NCBI RefSeq assembly: GCF_000348945.1
Contig: NZ_AOCK01000001.1
Location: 62,001 to 126,000, forward strand
DNA length: 64,000 nucleotides
Reading direction: 5' to 3'
Source: Paeniglutamicibacter gangotriensis Lz1y
GTDB lineage: Bacteria > Actinomycetota > Actinomycetes > Actinomycetales > Micrococcaceae
Shown: positions 38,888 to 47,036 of the stretch, piece by piece
Position numbering within the stretch: the stretch's first letter is position 1
How the letters are laid out: each line of letters begins with the position of its first letter
Notes under the pieces: generated by a model
Databases searched by the model: none
The model's input: only the letters and a program-made list of their open reading frames with translations
What the model was told of the DNA's origin: nothing
Position numbers and translations under genes: made by a program

Positions 38888-40648
38888 CTAGGAGACGCGG
38901 AACTCGCCGATCTGCAAGCCGTAGGGGCGTGAAGCGTTGGCCCCGGAAGCGCGGCGCGGTAGCTCGGTGACATTCAGGAACACGTACTTTCCCTGAGCGC
39001 TCTCACTGTCCTCGCCGCCGACCGGGACGGTGACGGTCGGACCGGTGAAGGAGCCGCTTGATACAACCTTGGCGTCGGAGAGATTATCGGTTTTTCCGAC
39101 TCTGATCTCGAAGGAACCGCCGGTTCCATTCAATCCTTCAAGCTGGACCTCGGAGATATCGGAAAGGTCTTCCAACTCGACAATGAAGACCATATTGGAG
39201 GCCAAACCGCCGTACTGCGGGGAGGTGAATGAGAAGGACTTGTACAAGCTGGCTGGGTTGCCATCAATGGCGTTCGACAGCGTATTATCGGTCGCCGCGT
39301 TCAGGTCCTGGTTGCCGGGAACCAAACGGGTGAGGCCGGCAATCTCCGGGGTTACAGCTTGTGCACTTTTTGATGGCGAGGCTTCGCTGCTGCTGGCGTC
39401 TGCCGAGGTTGGTGCTTGGGTTGTGGATTCAGTGGCAACAGGAACTGTCTTGTTGCCCCCTAGCGTGTTGTAGGCAAATACGACGGCCAGTACCAATACC
39501 GCACAAAGCAGTGCGCCCACGAGCAAACGGGTGGTCTTCTTTCCACCCTCATCGGCTTCCTCGTTTTCGTACTCCTCATCGGGATCCGAATAGCCAAGAG
39601 CTGCTGCGGGGAAGCTTGAGGGGACACGCTGGCCCGTCTCATCGACTGTCACGCCGCGTGACTTCTGCGCGGCGGCAAGAGCAGCGGCCGAAGTCACCAC
39701 GGGCTCGTCGACGTCATCCTCTGGCTGCTCCATTTTGGTGACCTTCGGAGCAGGCTTAACAGGAGCTTTGGCAACAGGGGCAACCGGAGCCACCTTGGGT
39801 GTTGCCGGGGGAGCCTTTGGAGTCGCCTGGGTGGCTGGGGCCTCCGGCTTGGCGGCGGGTGTTGCCGGGGGAGCCTTTGGAGTCGCCTGGGTGGCTGTGG
39901 CCTCCGGCTTGGCGGCGGGTGTTGCCTGGGGATCCTTTGGAGTCGCCTGGGTGGCTGGGGCCTCCGGCTTGGCGGTAGGTGTTGCCGGGGGAGCCTTGGG
40001 CGCAGCTTGAGTGGCTGGGGCGATAGGAGAAGGCGCGGAACTGGCAGGAACAGCTGGTGATTGTTCGGTGGATGATCCCACGGTGTCCGGTGGTGAAACC
40101 GGCGCAACGGCTGGGGGAACCTGCTTGCCGCGCGTGAATCGACCCTTAAGATTGTTTAGCTTCTCATTGAGGCTGATTTCCGGGAGCCTGTCCAGCATGG
40201 CCGGACGTTGCTCTTCTTGGGCTTGCTGGTCATCGTAGTATTCATCGTCATCGTCATAGCTGGCAGGTTCATTAGACCGGGCGACGCCGAAAATCTCGGT
40301 TCCCAGGGTATCGGTGTAGAACGGCTCGATGTACGTCGGATCTGCTTGGACCACAAGATCAAGGAGGTCGGCCGGCTCTGCGAGGTTCGTAACCAGATAG
40401 GTGCTGCCCTCTGAAATGCCAAGATCGAGCACTTGCACCGCGGCGTAGCGTTCACCGGTGGCGATTTCGCGCGCGCTGGTTGCCAACTGCGACGCATTCG
40501 CAGTTGAGCCGACAAGAATGCTCACTGGACGGTTGAGCACCTGATCGATGCCACTGAGCACCTGGTCTCCGTCGGCGGAAGTCAAGACCATTTCGGTGAC
40601 CTGGTAGCGGCCGCCAAGCATGGCGCCAGCGTCGATGGGCTGCGACAC
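38888..40648 (-). CDS. pseudokinase-like membrane protein partner of MurJ
   Basis: A 586-residue single-pass protein. The first 120 residues look like the start of a kinase fold (LGGRYQVTEMVL...GIDQVLNRPVSILV) without catalytic HRD or DFG motifs. Then come acidic runs, four 20-residue Ala/Pro repeats (residues 211-290, core TPKAPPATPAAKPEA) and a transmembrane helix at about 375-395. Outside the cell is a beta-rich domain (AIDGNPASLYKSFSFTSPQYGG...FEIRVGKTDN) that resembles a discoidin-type carbohydrate-binding fold. In mycobacteria a pseudokinase, helix and outer domain of this kind are fused to MurJ (MviN). Here they form a separate gene just downstream of murJ, so a role in lipid II flipping control is inferred. 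Confidence 0.7.
   Translation of the reverse strand: MSQPIDAGAMLGGRYQVTEMVLTSADGDQVLSGIDQVLNRPVSILVGSTANASQLATSAREIATGERYAAVQVLDLGISEGSTYLVTNLAEPADLLDLVVQADPTYIEPFYTDTLGTEIFGVARSNEPASYDDDDEYYDDQQAQEEQRPAMLDRLPEISLNEKLNNLKGRFTRGKQVPPAVAPVSPPDTVGSSTEQSPAVPASSAPSPIAPATQAAPKAPPATPTAKPEAPATQATPKDPQATPAAKPEATATQATPKAPPATPAAKPEAPATQATPKAPPATPKVAPVAPVAKAPVKPAPKVTKMEQPEDDVDEPVVTSAAALAAAQKSRGVTVDETGQRVPSSFPAAALGYSDPDEEYENEEADEGGKKTTRLLVGALLCAVLVLAVVFAYNTLGGNKTVPVATESTTQAPTSADASSSEASPSKSAQAVTPEIAGLTRLVPGNQDLNAATDNTLSNAIDGNPASLYKSFSFTSPQYGGLASNMVFIVELEDLSDISEVQLEGLNGTGGSFEIRVGKTDNLSDAKVVSSGSFTGPTVTVPVGGEDSESAQGKYVFLNVTELPRRASGANASRPYGLQIGEFRVS
39779..40018 (-). repeat. four tandem 60-bp coding repeats in the pseudokinase gene
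   Basis: The DNA behind the Ala/Pro repeats is nearly identical in each copy (shared GCCTCCGGCTTGGCGG and GGAGTCGCCTGGGTGGC on the plus strand), so copy number is likely to vary between strains. Confidence 0.8.
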
Positions 40649-40789
40649 GATTCCCTCCCGGGATTACTTTGCGTTGCCGGCACCCTCGTGGGTGCCCCGT
40701 TCCATGTTACCGGGATGGACGACGTAATTCGCGAAGACCGGGGCCGATGTCGGGTCGGAGGGCCCGATGGTGGTCTGAAGTCTGGGAGT

Positions 40790-42523
40790 CTATCGGCGCA
40801 AGCCGGGGATCTTGCGGGCCAGCGGACCAAGAAAGTTTTCCAACTCTTCCGAACGAATCAACCGCAGCAAGGCGATGTAGACGATGGCCATGACGGTGCC
40901 GACGATCGCGATCGCGATGAGAGCGGATCCGATGGAACTCCAAGCGAATCCCCAGCTGTAACCTCCCAGTAGCCAGAGCACACCGGCACCGACAACGCCG
41001 GAAAGTGCCGCCATGACACCTATTCGAATATAGGCGTCGATGACCTGGCTGGTGCCGTAGTCGCCGTAACGGCGGACGATCAGGTAGTGCGCAATGACCG
41101 CGGAGAGCACGTTTGTCGCACCATAAATCAGTGCCATGGCTGGTGCGATCTGGGTGGCCGGCAGGATCTGGAAGGCGCTGAAGGCCAGCGTGACACCCAG
41201 TGCCGCAATGACCGTTTGGATCAGCATCGGGGTTTTGGTGTCTTCCTCGGCGAAGAAGACCCTGATCATGAATAAGTGCACGGATTTGAAGGGTAGCCCC
41301 AGCGCAGTCAGCACCAAGAGCTGAGCGAGGGCGGCACCCTGAAGCATCGAGGTGGACGAGCTGCCGGCGAAGAGCCGGCCCAACGGCCCGGCAAGCACGA
41401 TGAAAACCACTGCAGCAAAGACAATGGGGACGGCAGTGGTGCGCAATCCCTGGGAAAGAAGCGGTGCAACATCATCGCGACGGTTCTCTTGGAACGCTTT
41501 GGTGAACTCGTTGAAAAGCATCGTGGCCAAGGTCAGGGCAAAAATCGAGTGTGGCAGTACCGTGATCAGCTGCGAGGTGTTCAACGCGTACTCGCCCGGG
41601 ATGTCCGCGCCGCCGTTTGGCATGGACAGGCGGGCAGCGGTCGCCGAGGAAACGAACTTCGAATTCACCAGCGAGGCGATGTTTCCGACCATCATCGAAC
41701 CAAGAGTCCACGCCGCAAGCTTGCCCACGTGGCGCAGCCCCATGCCGCGCCAGGAGAAGTCGGGGCGAAGACCCAACCCGATCCGGCGCAGCGGCCAGAA
41801 CAGCACAACAGCCTGCACCACGATGCCCAGGGTGGCTCCGCCGGCCAGCAGGACGGTTTGCGGTGTCGTCCAGGTTGCCAGCTGGTCATTGCCGCCGCCA
41901 TAGGCACCAAAGAGCACGATGAACGTGCCGATGGTAAGGATCTGCACCAGGTTGTTCGCCACCGGGGCCCACATGTAGGCGGCAAAGCGGCCATGGGCGT
42001 TGAGCACCTGCCCGAAGACCGCATACACCCCGTAGAAGAAGACTTGCGGCAGGCACCAATACGCGAACGCGGTGCCCATGGCCAGCATGGGCTCGGTCCA
42101 GTTCAGGGTCAGTGTCTTGATCAGCGGGCCGGCCAGGAGCGTCAACAGCACCGTGGCCAGACTCATCACCACCACGGTGAGGGTCACCAGTTTGGAGGTG
42201 TAGGACGAGCCCTTGTCGGAGGCCTGTGACGCCTTGATCAGTTGGGGAACCAGGATGACATTGAAAATGCCGCCGGCCAGCAACATGAAGATGATCGTCG
42301 GGATGACGTTCGCCTTCTCGAAGATGTCCGACATCGTCGTGGATGAACCGATGGCGACCGCAAGCAAAGCCGTGCGGATGAATCCAAGCACGCGCGAAAC
42401 CATGGTGCCGGAAGCCATGAGGGCATAGGCCTTGGACTGGCGTCCCGCGTTCTGTTCGCTTGGCGGTTGCGGCACCTTGGGAGGGCTGCTGGGCTTGGCG
42501 GGGTGTTTAGATACCTGGGACAT
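40790..42523 (-). CDS. murJ: lipid II flippase MurJ
   Basis: A 577-residue MviN-type membrane protein with about 14 helices that moves the peptidoglycan precursor across the membrane. The opening KAYALMASGTMVSRVLGFIRTALLAVAIG and the following ANVIPTIIFMLLAGGIFNVILVPQL are characteristic. The ATG at 42523 overlaps the end of the NUDIX gene by 17 bases. The pseudokinase domain carried at the C terminus of mycobacterial MviN is absent and lies in the next gene. Confidence 0.95.
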   Translation of the reverse strand: MSQVSKHPAKPSSPPKVPQPPSEQNAGRQSKAYALMASGTMVSRVLGFIRTALLAVAIGSSTTMSDIFEKANVIPTIIFMLLAGGIFNVILVPQLIKASQASDKGSSYTSKLVTLTVVVMSLATVLLTLLAGPLIKTLTLNWTEPMLAMGTAFAYWCLPQVFFYGVYAVFGQVLNAHGRFAAYMWAPVANNLVQILTIGTFIVLFGAYGGGNDQLATWTTPQTVLLAGGATLGIVVQAVVLFWPLRRIGLGLRPDFSWRGMGLRHVGKLAAWTLGSMMVGNIASLVNSKFVSSATAARLSMPNGGADIPGEYALNTSQLITVLPHSIFALTLATMLFNEFTKAFQENRRDDVAPLLSQGLRTTAVPIVFAAVVFIVLAGPLGRLFAGSSSTSMLQGAALAQLLVLTALGLPFKSVHLFMIRVFFAEEDTKTPMLIQTVIAALGVTLAFSAFQILPATQIAPAMALIYGATNVLSAVIAHYLIVRRYGDYGTSQVIDAYIRIGVMAALSGVVGAGVLWLLGGYSWGFAWSSIGSALIAIAIVGTVMAIVYIALLRLIRSEELENFLGPLARKIPGLRR

Positions 42524-43052
42524 AATTTGGGAGTACTTCACGCGCAAGGTCGGCGATGCGCCGTTCATTGGGGAAGGACAAGCGTTTGCCGAGATCACGC
42601 AACGGAACCCATGCGACGTCCACTGCTTCGTGGTCCGGATCGTTTTCAATGGTGAGTTCGCCGCCGGTGGCGCGGAGGAGGAAATGATGCACGGTTTTGT
42701 GGACGCGGTAGTTCGTGACGGTGAACCAGTAATCGACGGAGCCTAACGGAGCCAGAATGTCCCCGGCGATTCCGGTTTCTTCCTCGATCTCCCGCACCGC
42801 GGCTTCTTCGTTGGTTTCTACGCCTTCAGGATGCCCCTTTGGAAGGCACCACTCAAGCCTGCCGCCACGGTTGTACCGGGCAATGATGGCCACCGGCAGG
42901 CTGGAAAGTGTCGTGTCGATAACGACGCCGCCGGCGGAAACCTCTTCAACGGTGGGAAGCGGGTGGTGCCCGGGGCTCACTTGCGCCTGCGCGTGCGCCA
43001 TTGACGCAGTCAACGGCGTGCGCTTCGGGGCGCTGGGAACTGGATGAGCCAT
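42507..43052 (-). CDS. NUDIX hydrolase upstream of murJ
   Basis: A 181-residue protein with a NUDIX box: the loop-helix-loop GHPEGVETNEEAAVREIEEETGI has the GX5EX7REUXEEXG pattern. The core is flanked by SAGGVVI and WVPLRDLGKRLSFPNERRI. It hydrolyses a nucleoside-diphosphate-linked compound that cannot be named from sequence. Several in-frame starts exist (43052, 43082, 43127) and none has a strong ribosome-binding site. In actinobacteria this gene is regularly placed between pcnA and murJ, as here. Confidence 0.88.
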   Translation of the reverse strand: MAHPVPSAPKRTPLTASMAHAQAQVSPGHHPLPTVEEVSAGGVVIDTTLSSLPVAIIARYNRGGRLEWCLPKGHPEGVETNEEAAVREIEEETGIAGDILAPLGSVDYWFTVTNYRVHKTVHHFLLRATGGELTIENDPDHEAVDVAWVPLRDLGKRLSFPNERRIADLAREVLPNYVPGI

Positions 43053-43226
43053 GGCAACCACTCTATCGGTTTTGTCCCGCATCGTGGCTTGCCCCGCCCG
43101 GCCGGCGCGTGTTATCCCTATCTTCACCGTGAGTGTGACGATCTTGTAGGAGTGTGGAAGGTAACGCTGTATCTACGTGGCCGTGAGCATGGCACTAGGC
43201 AGAAAGTCTGGCACCCTTAAGGAACT

Positions 43227-44666
43227 ATGCAGCAACTACCGTCCCCCCAGGTTCTTACCGAGCTTTTGCCCCCCGTCGTTTTTGAGCTTGGGCAGCTCTT
43301 CGTCGATTCCGGTTTTGAGCTCTCCCTAGTAGGAGGCCCTGTTCGAGACCTCTTCCTGGGTCGAGTGTCTCCTGATCTCGATTTCACCACTAGCGCTTCA
43401 CCGGATGAAACACTCGCGGTGGTTGCCGGCTGGGCCGACGCCACCTGGGAAGTGGGACGCGACTTCGGAACCATCGCCCTGCGCAAGGGAAGCCACACGA
43501 TCGAGGTGACCACGTACCGGGCCGACGCCTACGACCCGTCCTCGCGCAAACCCATCGTGGCTTTCGGAGACAAGCTGGAAGACGATCTCTATCGTCGTGA
43601 TTTCACCATGAACGCGATGGCGCTTCGGCTTCCCAGCCTCGAGCTGGTCGATCCCTACAACGGATCCAAGGACCTAGAAGAGCGCGAGGTCAGGACTCCC
43701 GGCGCTCCATCAATGTCCTTCTCCGACGATCCGCTGCGCATGATGCGTGCCGCGCGCTTCGCCTCCCAGCTGGGGATCAACGTGGCCGATGACGTGCGTG
43801 CCGCCATGACAGAAATGGCAGAACGCATCAAGATCATTTCCGCAGAGCGGGTCAGGGACGAGCTGATCAAGCTGATAAACGGGGTCGATCCGCGGGCAGG
43901 CATTGATCTGCTGGTGGACACCGGGTTGGCCGAGATCGTCATTCCCGAGGTTGCCGCGCTGCGACTGGAGATCGATGAGCACCATCGTCACAAGGATGTG
44001 TACCAACATTCCTTGACGGTCTTGGAACAGTCCATGCAGCTGGAAAGCCCCGCTGACGGCCCGGTTCCAGGCCCAGACTTTGTGTTGCGCTTCGCTGCCT
44101 TGATGCATGACATCGGTAAGCCGGCCACCCGCAAGTTCGAGCCCAACGGAGCAGTGAGCTTCCGGCACCACGATGTGGTCGGGGCCAAGCAGGTCAAGGC
44201 ACGGATGCGCGAACTGCGCTTCGACAACGACACCATCAAGTCCGTTGCCCGGCTGGTGGAGCTGCACATGCGCTTCTATGGCTACGGGGATGCCGGCTGG
44301 AGTGATTCGGCGGTGCGTCGCTACGTGCACGACGCCGGGGACTTGCTGCAACGCCTACACCGGTTGACCCGTTCGGATGTCACCACACGCAACCGCAAGA
44401 AAGCCGACCGGCTCAGCTTCGCTTATGACGACCTTGAAAAGCGTATTGCGGAAATCAGCGAACAGGAGGAGATGGCCGCCGTTCGGCCGGACCTCAATGG
44501 CCAGCAAATTATGGGGCTGCTCCAGATCAAGCCCGGCCCGGTAGTAGGCCGAGCCTACAACTTCCTGTTGGAACGTCGCCTGGATAACGGTCCAATCGAC
44601 GAAGACGAGGCGGCGCGCGTGCTTCGTGAATGGTGGTCGCAGCAGCCTGAATCGGCCGAGCAATAG
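43227..44666 (+). CDS. pcnA: CCA tRNA nucleotidyltransferase / poly(A) polymerase family
   Basis: A 479-residue class II nucleotidyltransferase that adds or repairs the tRNA 3' CCA. This matters here because neither tRNA in the window encodes CCA. Visible motifs are LVGGPVRDLFLG (35-46), DLDFTT (50-55), the RRDFTMNAMA and RMMRAARFASQLG template region, and a metal-dependent HD domain (LMHDIGKPATRKF, H294-D295). Transcribed divergently from the NUDIX-murJ operon. Confidence 0.95.
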   Translation: MQQLPSPQVLTELLPPVVFELGQLFVDSGFELSLVGGPVRDLFLGRVSPDLDFTTSASPDETLAVVAGWADATWEVGRDFGTIALRKGSHTIEVTTYRADAYDPSSRKPIVAFGDKLEDDLYRRDFTMNAMALRLPSLELVDPYNGSKDLEEREVRTPGAPSMSFSDDPLRMMRAARFASQLGINVADDVRAAMTEMAERIKIISAERVRDELIKLINGVDPRAGIDLLVDTGLAEIVIPEVAALRLEIDEHHRHKDVYQHSLTVLEQSMQLESPADGPVPGPDFVLRFAALMHDIGKPATRKFEPNGAVSFRHHDVVGAKQVKARMRELRFDNDTIKSVARLVELHMRFYGYGDAGWSDSAVRRYVHDAGDLLQRLHRLTRSDVTTRNRKKADRLSFAYDDLEKRIAEISEQEEMAAVRPDLNGQQIMGLLQIKPGPVVGRAYNFLLERRLDNGPIDEDEAARVLREWWSQQPESAEQ

Positions 44667-44682
44667 TCCAAGACAAAATGAC

Positions 44683-44736
44683 AGAAGGGCCTTGTTTCGG
44701 CGTGTCGTTCTCAACACGCCGAAACAAGGCCCTTCT
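44683..44736 (+). terminator. long-stem terminator after pcnA
   Basis: A perfect 22-bp stem (arm begins AGAAGGGCCTTGTTTCGG) with a ten-base loop. The right arm ends in CCCTTCT and is followed by TCTTAAAG. Strong structure, weak T-tract. Confidence 0.8.
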
Positions 44737-44800
44737 TCTTAAAGTTTTCACAAAACGATGTGGCGCAATCCCGCAACAGTGTGTATCGTAGAACTTGTGA

Positions 44801-44829
44801 TTGAGAAGTCTCAATGAGATCTCGAGATC
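44801..44829. promoter_or_regulatory. two adjacent palindromes upstream of the short-ORF cluster
   Basis: TTGAGAAGTCTCAA (44801-44814, 6-bp arms) and GATCTCGAGATC (44818-44829, fully palindromic) lie 60 to 90 bases before the first short ORF, where an operator would be expected. Role inferred. Confidence 0.4.
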
Positions 44830-44888
44830 GATATGACAATATTGGCGCCAGAACCAACTGGCATGTTCTTCCAGGCAAGGAGGTGGGA

Positions 44889-44996
44889 ATGATGATTAAT
44901 TCAATGAATTTCGGCGGCTTCTATACGCCCCGTCATGGCTTCGGCGGCTTTACCGCCCGAGCAACTTCCCCTGCCTCCGGAACGGCGCCCTGCTAG
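44889..44996 (+). CDS. short ORF 1, unknown 35-residue peptide
   Basis: Begins MMINSMNFGGFYTPRHGF and ends SGTAPC. A nearly ideal ribosome-binding site (AAGGAGG, 44877-44883) lies five bases before the ATG, much stronger than at most genes in the window. No hydrophobic helix and no signal peptide. Glycine- and aromatic-rich, with a single Cys at the very end. Not recognised. It could be a true peptide or a leader peptide controlling what follows. Confidence 0.55.
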   Translation: MMINSMNFGGFYTPRHGFGGFTARATSPASGTAPC

Positions 44997-45068
44997 CAGC
45001 AGTTAGCTTTTCAAAGTTCCCGAGGCTGATGAGTCATCATTCGACCAAATCCTTGAGGAACTTTCATC

Positions 45069-45215
45069 ATGTCTGTCCAGATCTCTTCGATCACCACCCA
45101 AGCTGTACGCTCCGCTGAATTAATATTCGCCGGACCCGATACGCTACATGCCCGCACCACTCGGTCCGCCGAGCAGGCCGCCTTCCGCACCTCCAACCAG
45201 GCTGAGGGGAGGTAA
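45069..45215 (+). CDS. short ORF 2, unknown 48-residue protein
   Basis: Begins MSVQISSITTQAVRSAEL and ends SNQAEGR. GAGGAA precedes the ATG by eight bases. Helix-rich and soluble in composition. Its last codons (GAGGGGAGGTAA) form the ribosome-binding site of short ORF 3, so the two are probably translated together. Not recognised. Confidence 0.55.
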   Translation: MSVQISSITTQAVRSAELIFAGPDTLHARTTRSAEQAAFRTSNQAEGR

Positions 45216-45220
45216 CCACC

Positions 45221-45343
45221 GTGGCTGCAAAAAACCGAAAGCCAAAGAACAAGGCTTGGTTTCAAACGCAGTTCAACCCGGAATTCCGGGAGCGTGAACT
45301 ACGTAATCACATGCCAATGGATATGGTCTTCCGCCTGCGGTGA
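45221..45343 (+). CDS. short ORF 3, unknown 40-residue basic protein
   Basis: Begins VAAKNRKPKNKAWFQ with GTG at 45221, followed by TQFNPEFRERELRNH and a basic RLR end. GGGAGG lies eight bases before the start, inside the end of short ORF 2. Net charge is strongly positive, as in nucleic-acid-binding or ribosome-associated small proteins. Not recognised. Confidence 0.55.
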   Translation: MAAKNRKPKNKAWFQTQFNPEFRERELRNHMPMDMVFRLR

Positions 45344-45439
45344 GTGAATTAGGGTCAGGCAACCACTGCCGACCCGGAATTCGACTCATTCACCGAAAGC
45401 AGGAGCAAGACTTATGGACATAGCTGAATCCCACAGTGC

Positions 45440-45472
45440 AAAGCCCGCCGGCTTCACCGGCGGGCTTTGCCG
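45440..45472. terminator. terminator between the short ORFs and the HAD gene
   Basis: A perfect 14-bp stem GCAAAGCCCGCCGG, five-base loop, then its inverse. It lies between the plus-strand short ORFs and the end of the convergent HAD gene. There is no long T-tract. Boundaries are given to within a few bases. Confidence 0.65.
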
Positions 45473-45473
45473 C

Positions 45474-46397
45474 TTAAACGGAGCTTTGGCTAATCGCTAC
45501 AGCGGATCGACCCGTGTGGATTCGGTCGCGCCAATGCCGCAAGAACGCCAACCCGGCCTCGTCGTGAATCACTTCGGTTCCGAGACCGAGGTCTTGGGCA
45601 GTTAGCACCGGGTAAGGTTTTCCTGCCGGGATTCCGTCGTCCGGGCGAACATCGACGTGACTGACTTCGTGGCCGTTGCTCGCCAACCAGTCGGCCATGG
45701 CGTAATCCGTGCGTGAATCGCCAACTGTGAACCACGCTGCTGGGACGATGCCATCGGCCGCCAAAAGATCCAAGGCCCGGCGGGCACCAAGATCCTTGCT
45801 AAGTGCCACCGATTCAATATCAGTGGAAATGATTGTGGGGTCAACGCGGTATTCGATCACGTCGCCCGAGTCAGGAACGGTCCTGTCAAGGTGCTCCACA
45901 CCAAGGCCCAAACGGATCATCGCCTCCACAGCGGCCGCATCGAATTCGAGCTGGACGCGCCGGTAGTCAGCGTTATCGGCATCGAGATTCTGTTCAACGG
46001 AGACCATGGCGCGCTTGGTCTCATCGAAAAACATGTGGTTGTCGAATGAGGAAGCCACTAAAGAGCGAATTTCTTCAGCATAATTTTCGGGAACTGCGAG
46101 CTCGTGATCCACATGGAGCTCCCCGGCACCGGTGTCGTCAAAGGTGAACCAGGTGGCACCCTTTTCGCAGATCGCATGGATCTTCAATGACGGTGGAAAT
46201 CCGGCGGCGATCATTGGTTCCATGACTTCGTTCTTGATGAAATCGTCAGAACGTCCCGTATTGAAAATAACGGGAATCTGCGCCTGCGCAAGCTCAAGAA
46301 GCAGCGCAATGATTTTCGGGTCGACGTCACGGGTCACAGGAGAGGCAATGGGGCCGTCCACGTCGAGGAGCAAGGCAAATGGGGGTGTCGTGGGCAT
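45474..46397 (-). CDS. HAD-superfamily hydrolase
   Basis: A 307-residue phosphatase-like protein. Motif I is FALLLDVDGPIASPV (nucleophile Asp), motif II the Thr in VIFNTGRSDD, and motif IV WFTVGDSRTDYAMADWL. A large cap domain lies between them. The overall layout resembles Cof-type sugar phosphatases and trehalose- or mannosyl-phosphoglycerate phosphatases. The substrate cannot be told. The ATG at 46397 (MPTTPPFALLLD) is preferred; a longer frame upstream lacks family resemblance. Confidence 0.82.
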   Translation of the reverse strand: MPTTPPFALLLDVDGPIASPVTRDVDPKIIALLLELAQAQIPVIFNTGRSDDFIKNEVMEPMIAAGFPPSLKIHAICEKGATWFTFDDTGAGELHVDHELAVPENYAEEIRSLVASSFDNHMFFDETKRAMVSVEQNLDADNADYRRVQLEFDAAAVEAMIRLGLGVEHLDRTVPDSGDVIEYRVDPTIISTDIESVALSKDLGARRALDLLAADGIVPAAWFTVGDSRTDYAMADWLASNGHEVSHVDVRPDDGIPAGKPYPVLTAQDLGLGTEVIHDEAGLAFLRHWRDRIHTGRSAVAISQSSV

Positions 46398-47036
46398 GCC
46401 TTCGATTCTCCCATCGGATGGCGCCGGAACGGAATCGCCGGAGAGTCCCGGGACCCCACCCATGCATTCCCTAGATGTAAGGATAGTCATCCACAGATTC
46501 GGTGTACCGGGATGATGCGCGCGAAGAAGATCCTCGAACCGTGGAATCCGGTGAAGACTGAGCGCCCAGCAGAGGCTGGAGACTTATATCTTCCTGACCC
46601 CGAGGGGGAGTTCTGCCAGCATATATCCGGGCCCCGGACGGGATATTGAATACTCGAAAACAACTCGGCTGCTATTCGGTTTGTCCGGAATGGCAAAGGA
46701 ATCCAAGGACAAGAATGGCAAGGTGGTTGCTCCGGGTCTCGGACTTCTGGCAGCAACTGATGAGCGGTTCCGCTGTCGTGCACGGCAAGACCACACAGGC
46801 GTGACAGGTCCGGAGCCATCGACGCACAGGATGCCGAGGATTATCAGGCAGGGCGTGGAATCGCTGATTCTGTGGCCGGATACCCCGTGGCGTTTTGAAC
46901 CCAATGGACCCTCCCGGCTCGGCACCCGAGACGTTTGCCACGCGGCGGTGATAGCTTGAAGGTGATTCAAGGAACACCAAAAACCTTGGTCTTCCTCATC
47001 CCCCCGAACACCGGGAATTCAGATAGGGGACACACG
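46398..47036. other. intergenic region before fhs
   Basis: A 639-base gap. A 45-codon frame at 46512-46649 (starting MMRAKKILEPWNPVK) has protein-like composition in its first half but no proper ribosome-binding site, and a longer frame at 46681-46959 looks random. A purine-rich site precedes fhs. No RNA gene or named riboswitch was recognised. Confidence 0.5.

Noticed and set aside
39779-40018. Regular repeats that might be taken for a CRISPR array
   Set aside because: They are in frame, have no distinct spacers and encode an Ala/Pro linker of a membrane protein.
45414-45605. Possible fourth short ORF after the three-ORF cluster
   Set aside because: It runs through a strong hairpin and then antisense through the HAD gene; only the start context (AGGAG) is in its favour.
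46512-46649. 45-codon frame upstream of fhs
   Set aside because: Protein-like at first, but no ribosome-binding site and no recognised family; possibly a gene remnant.
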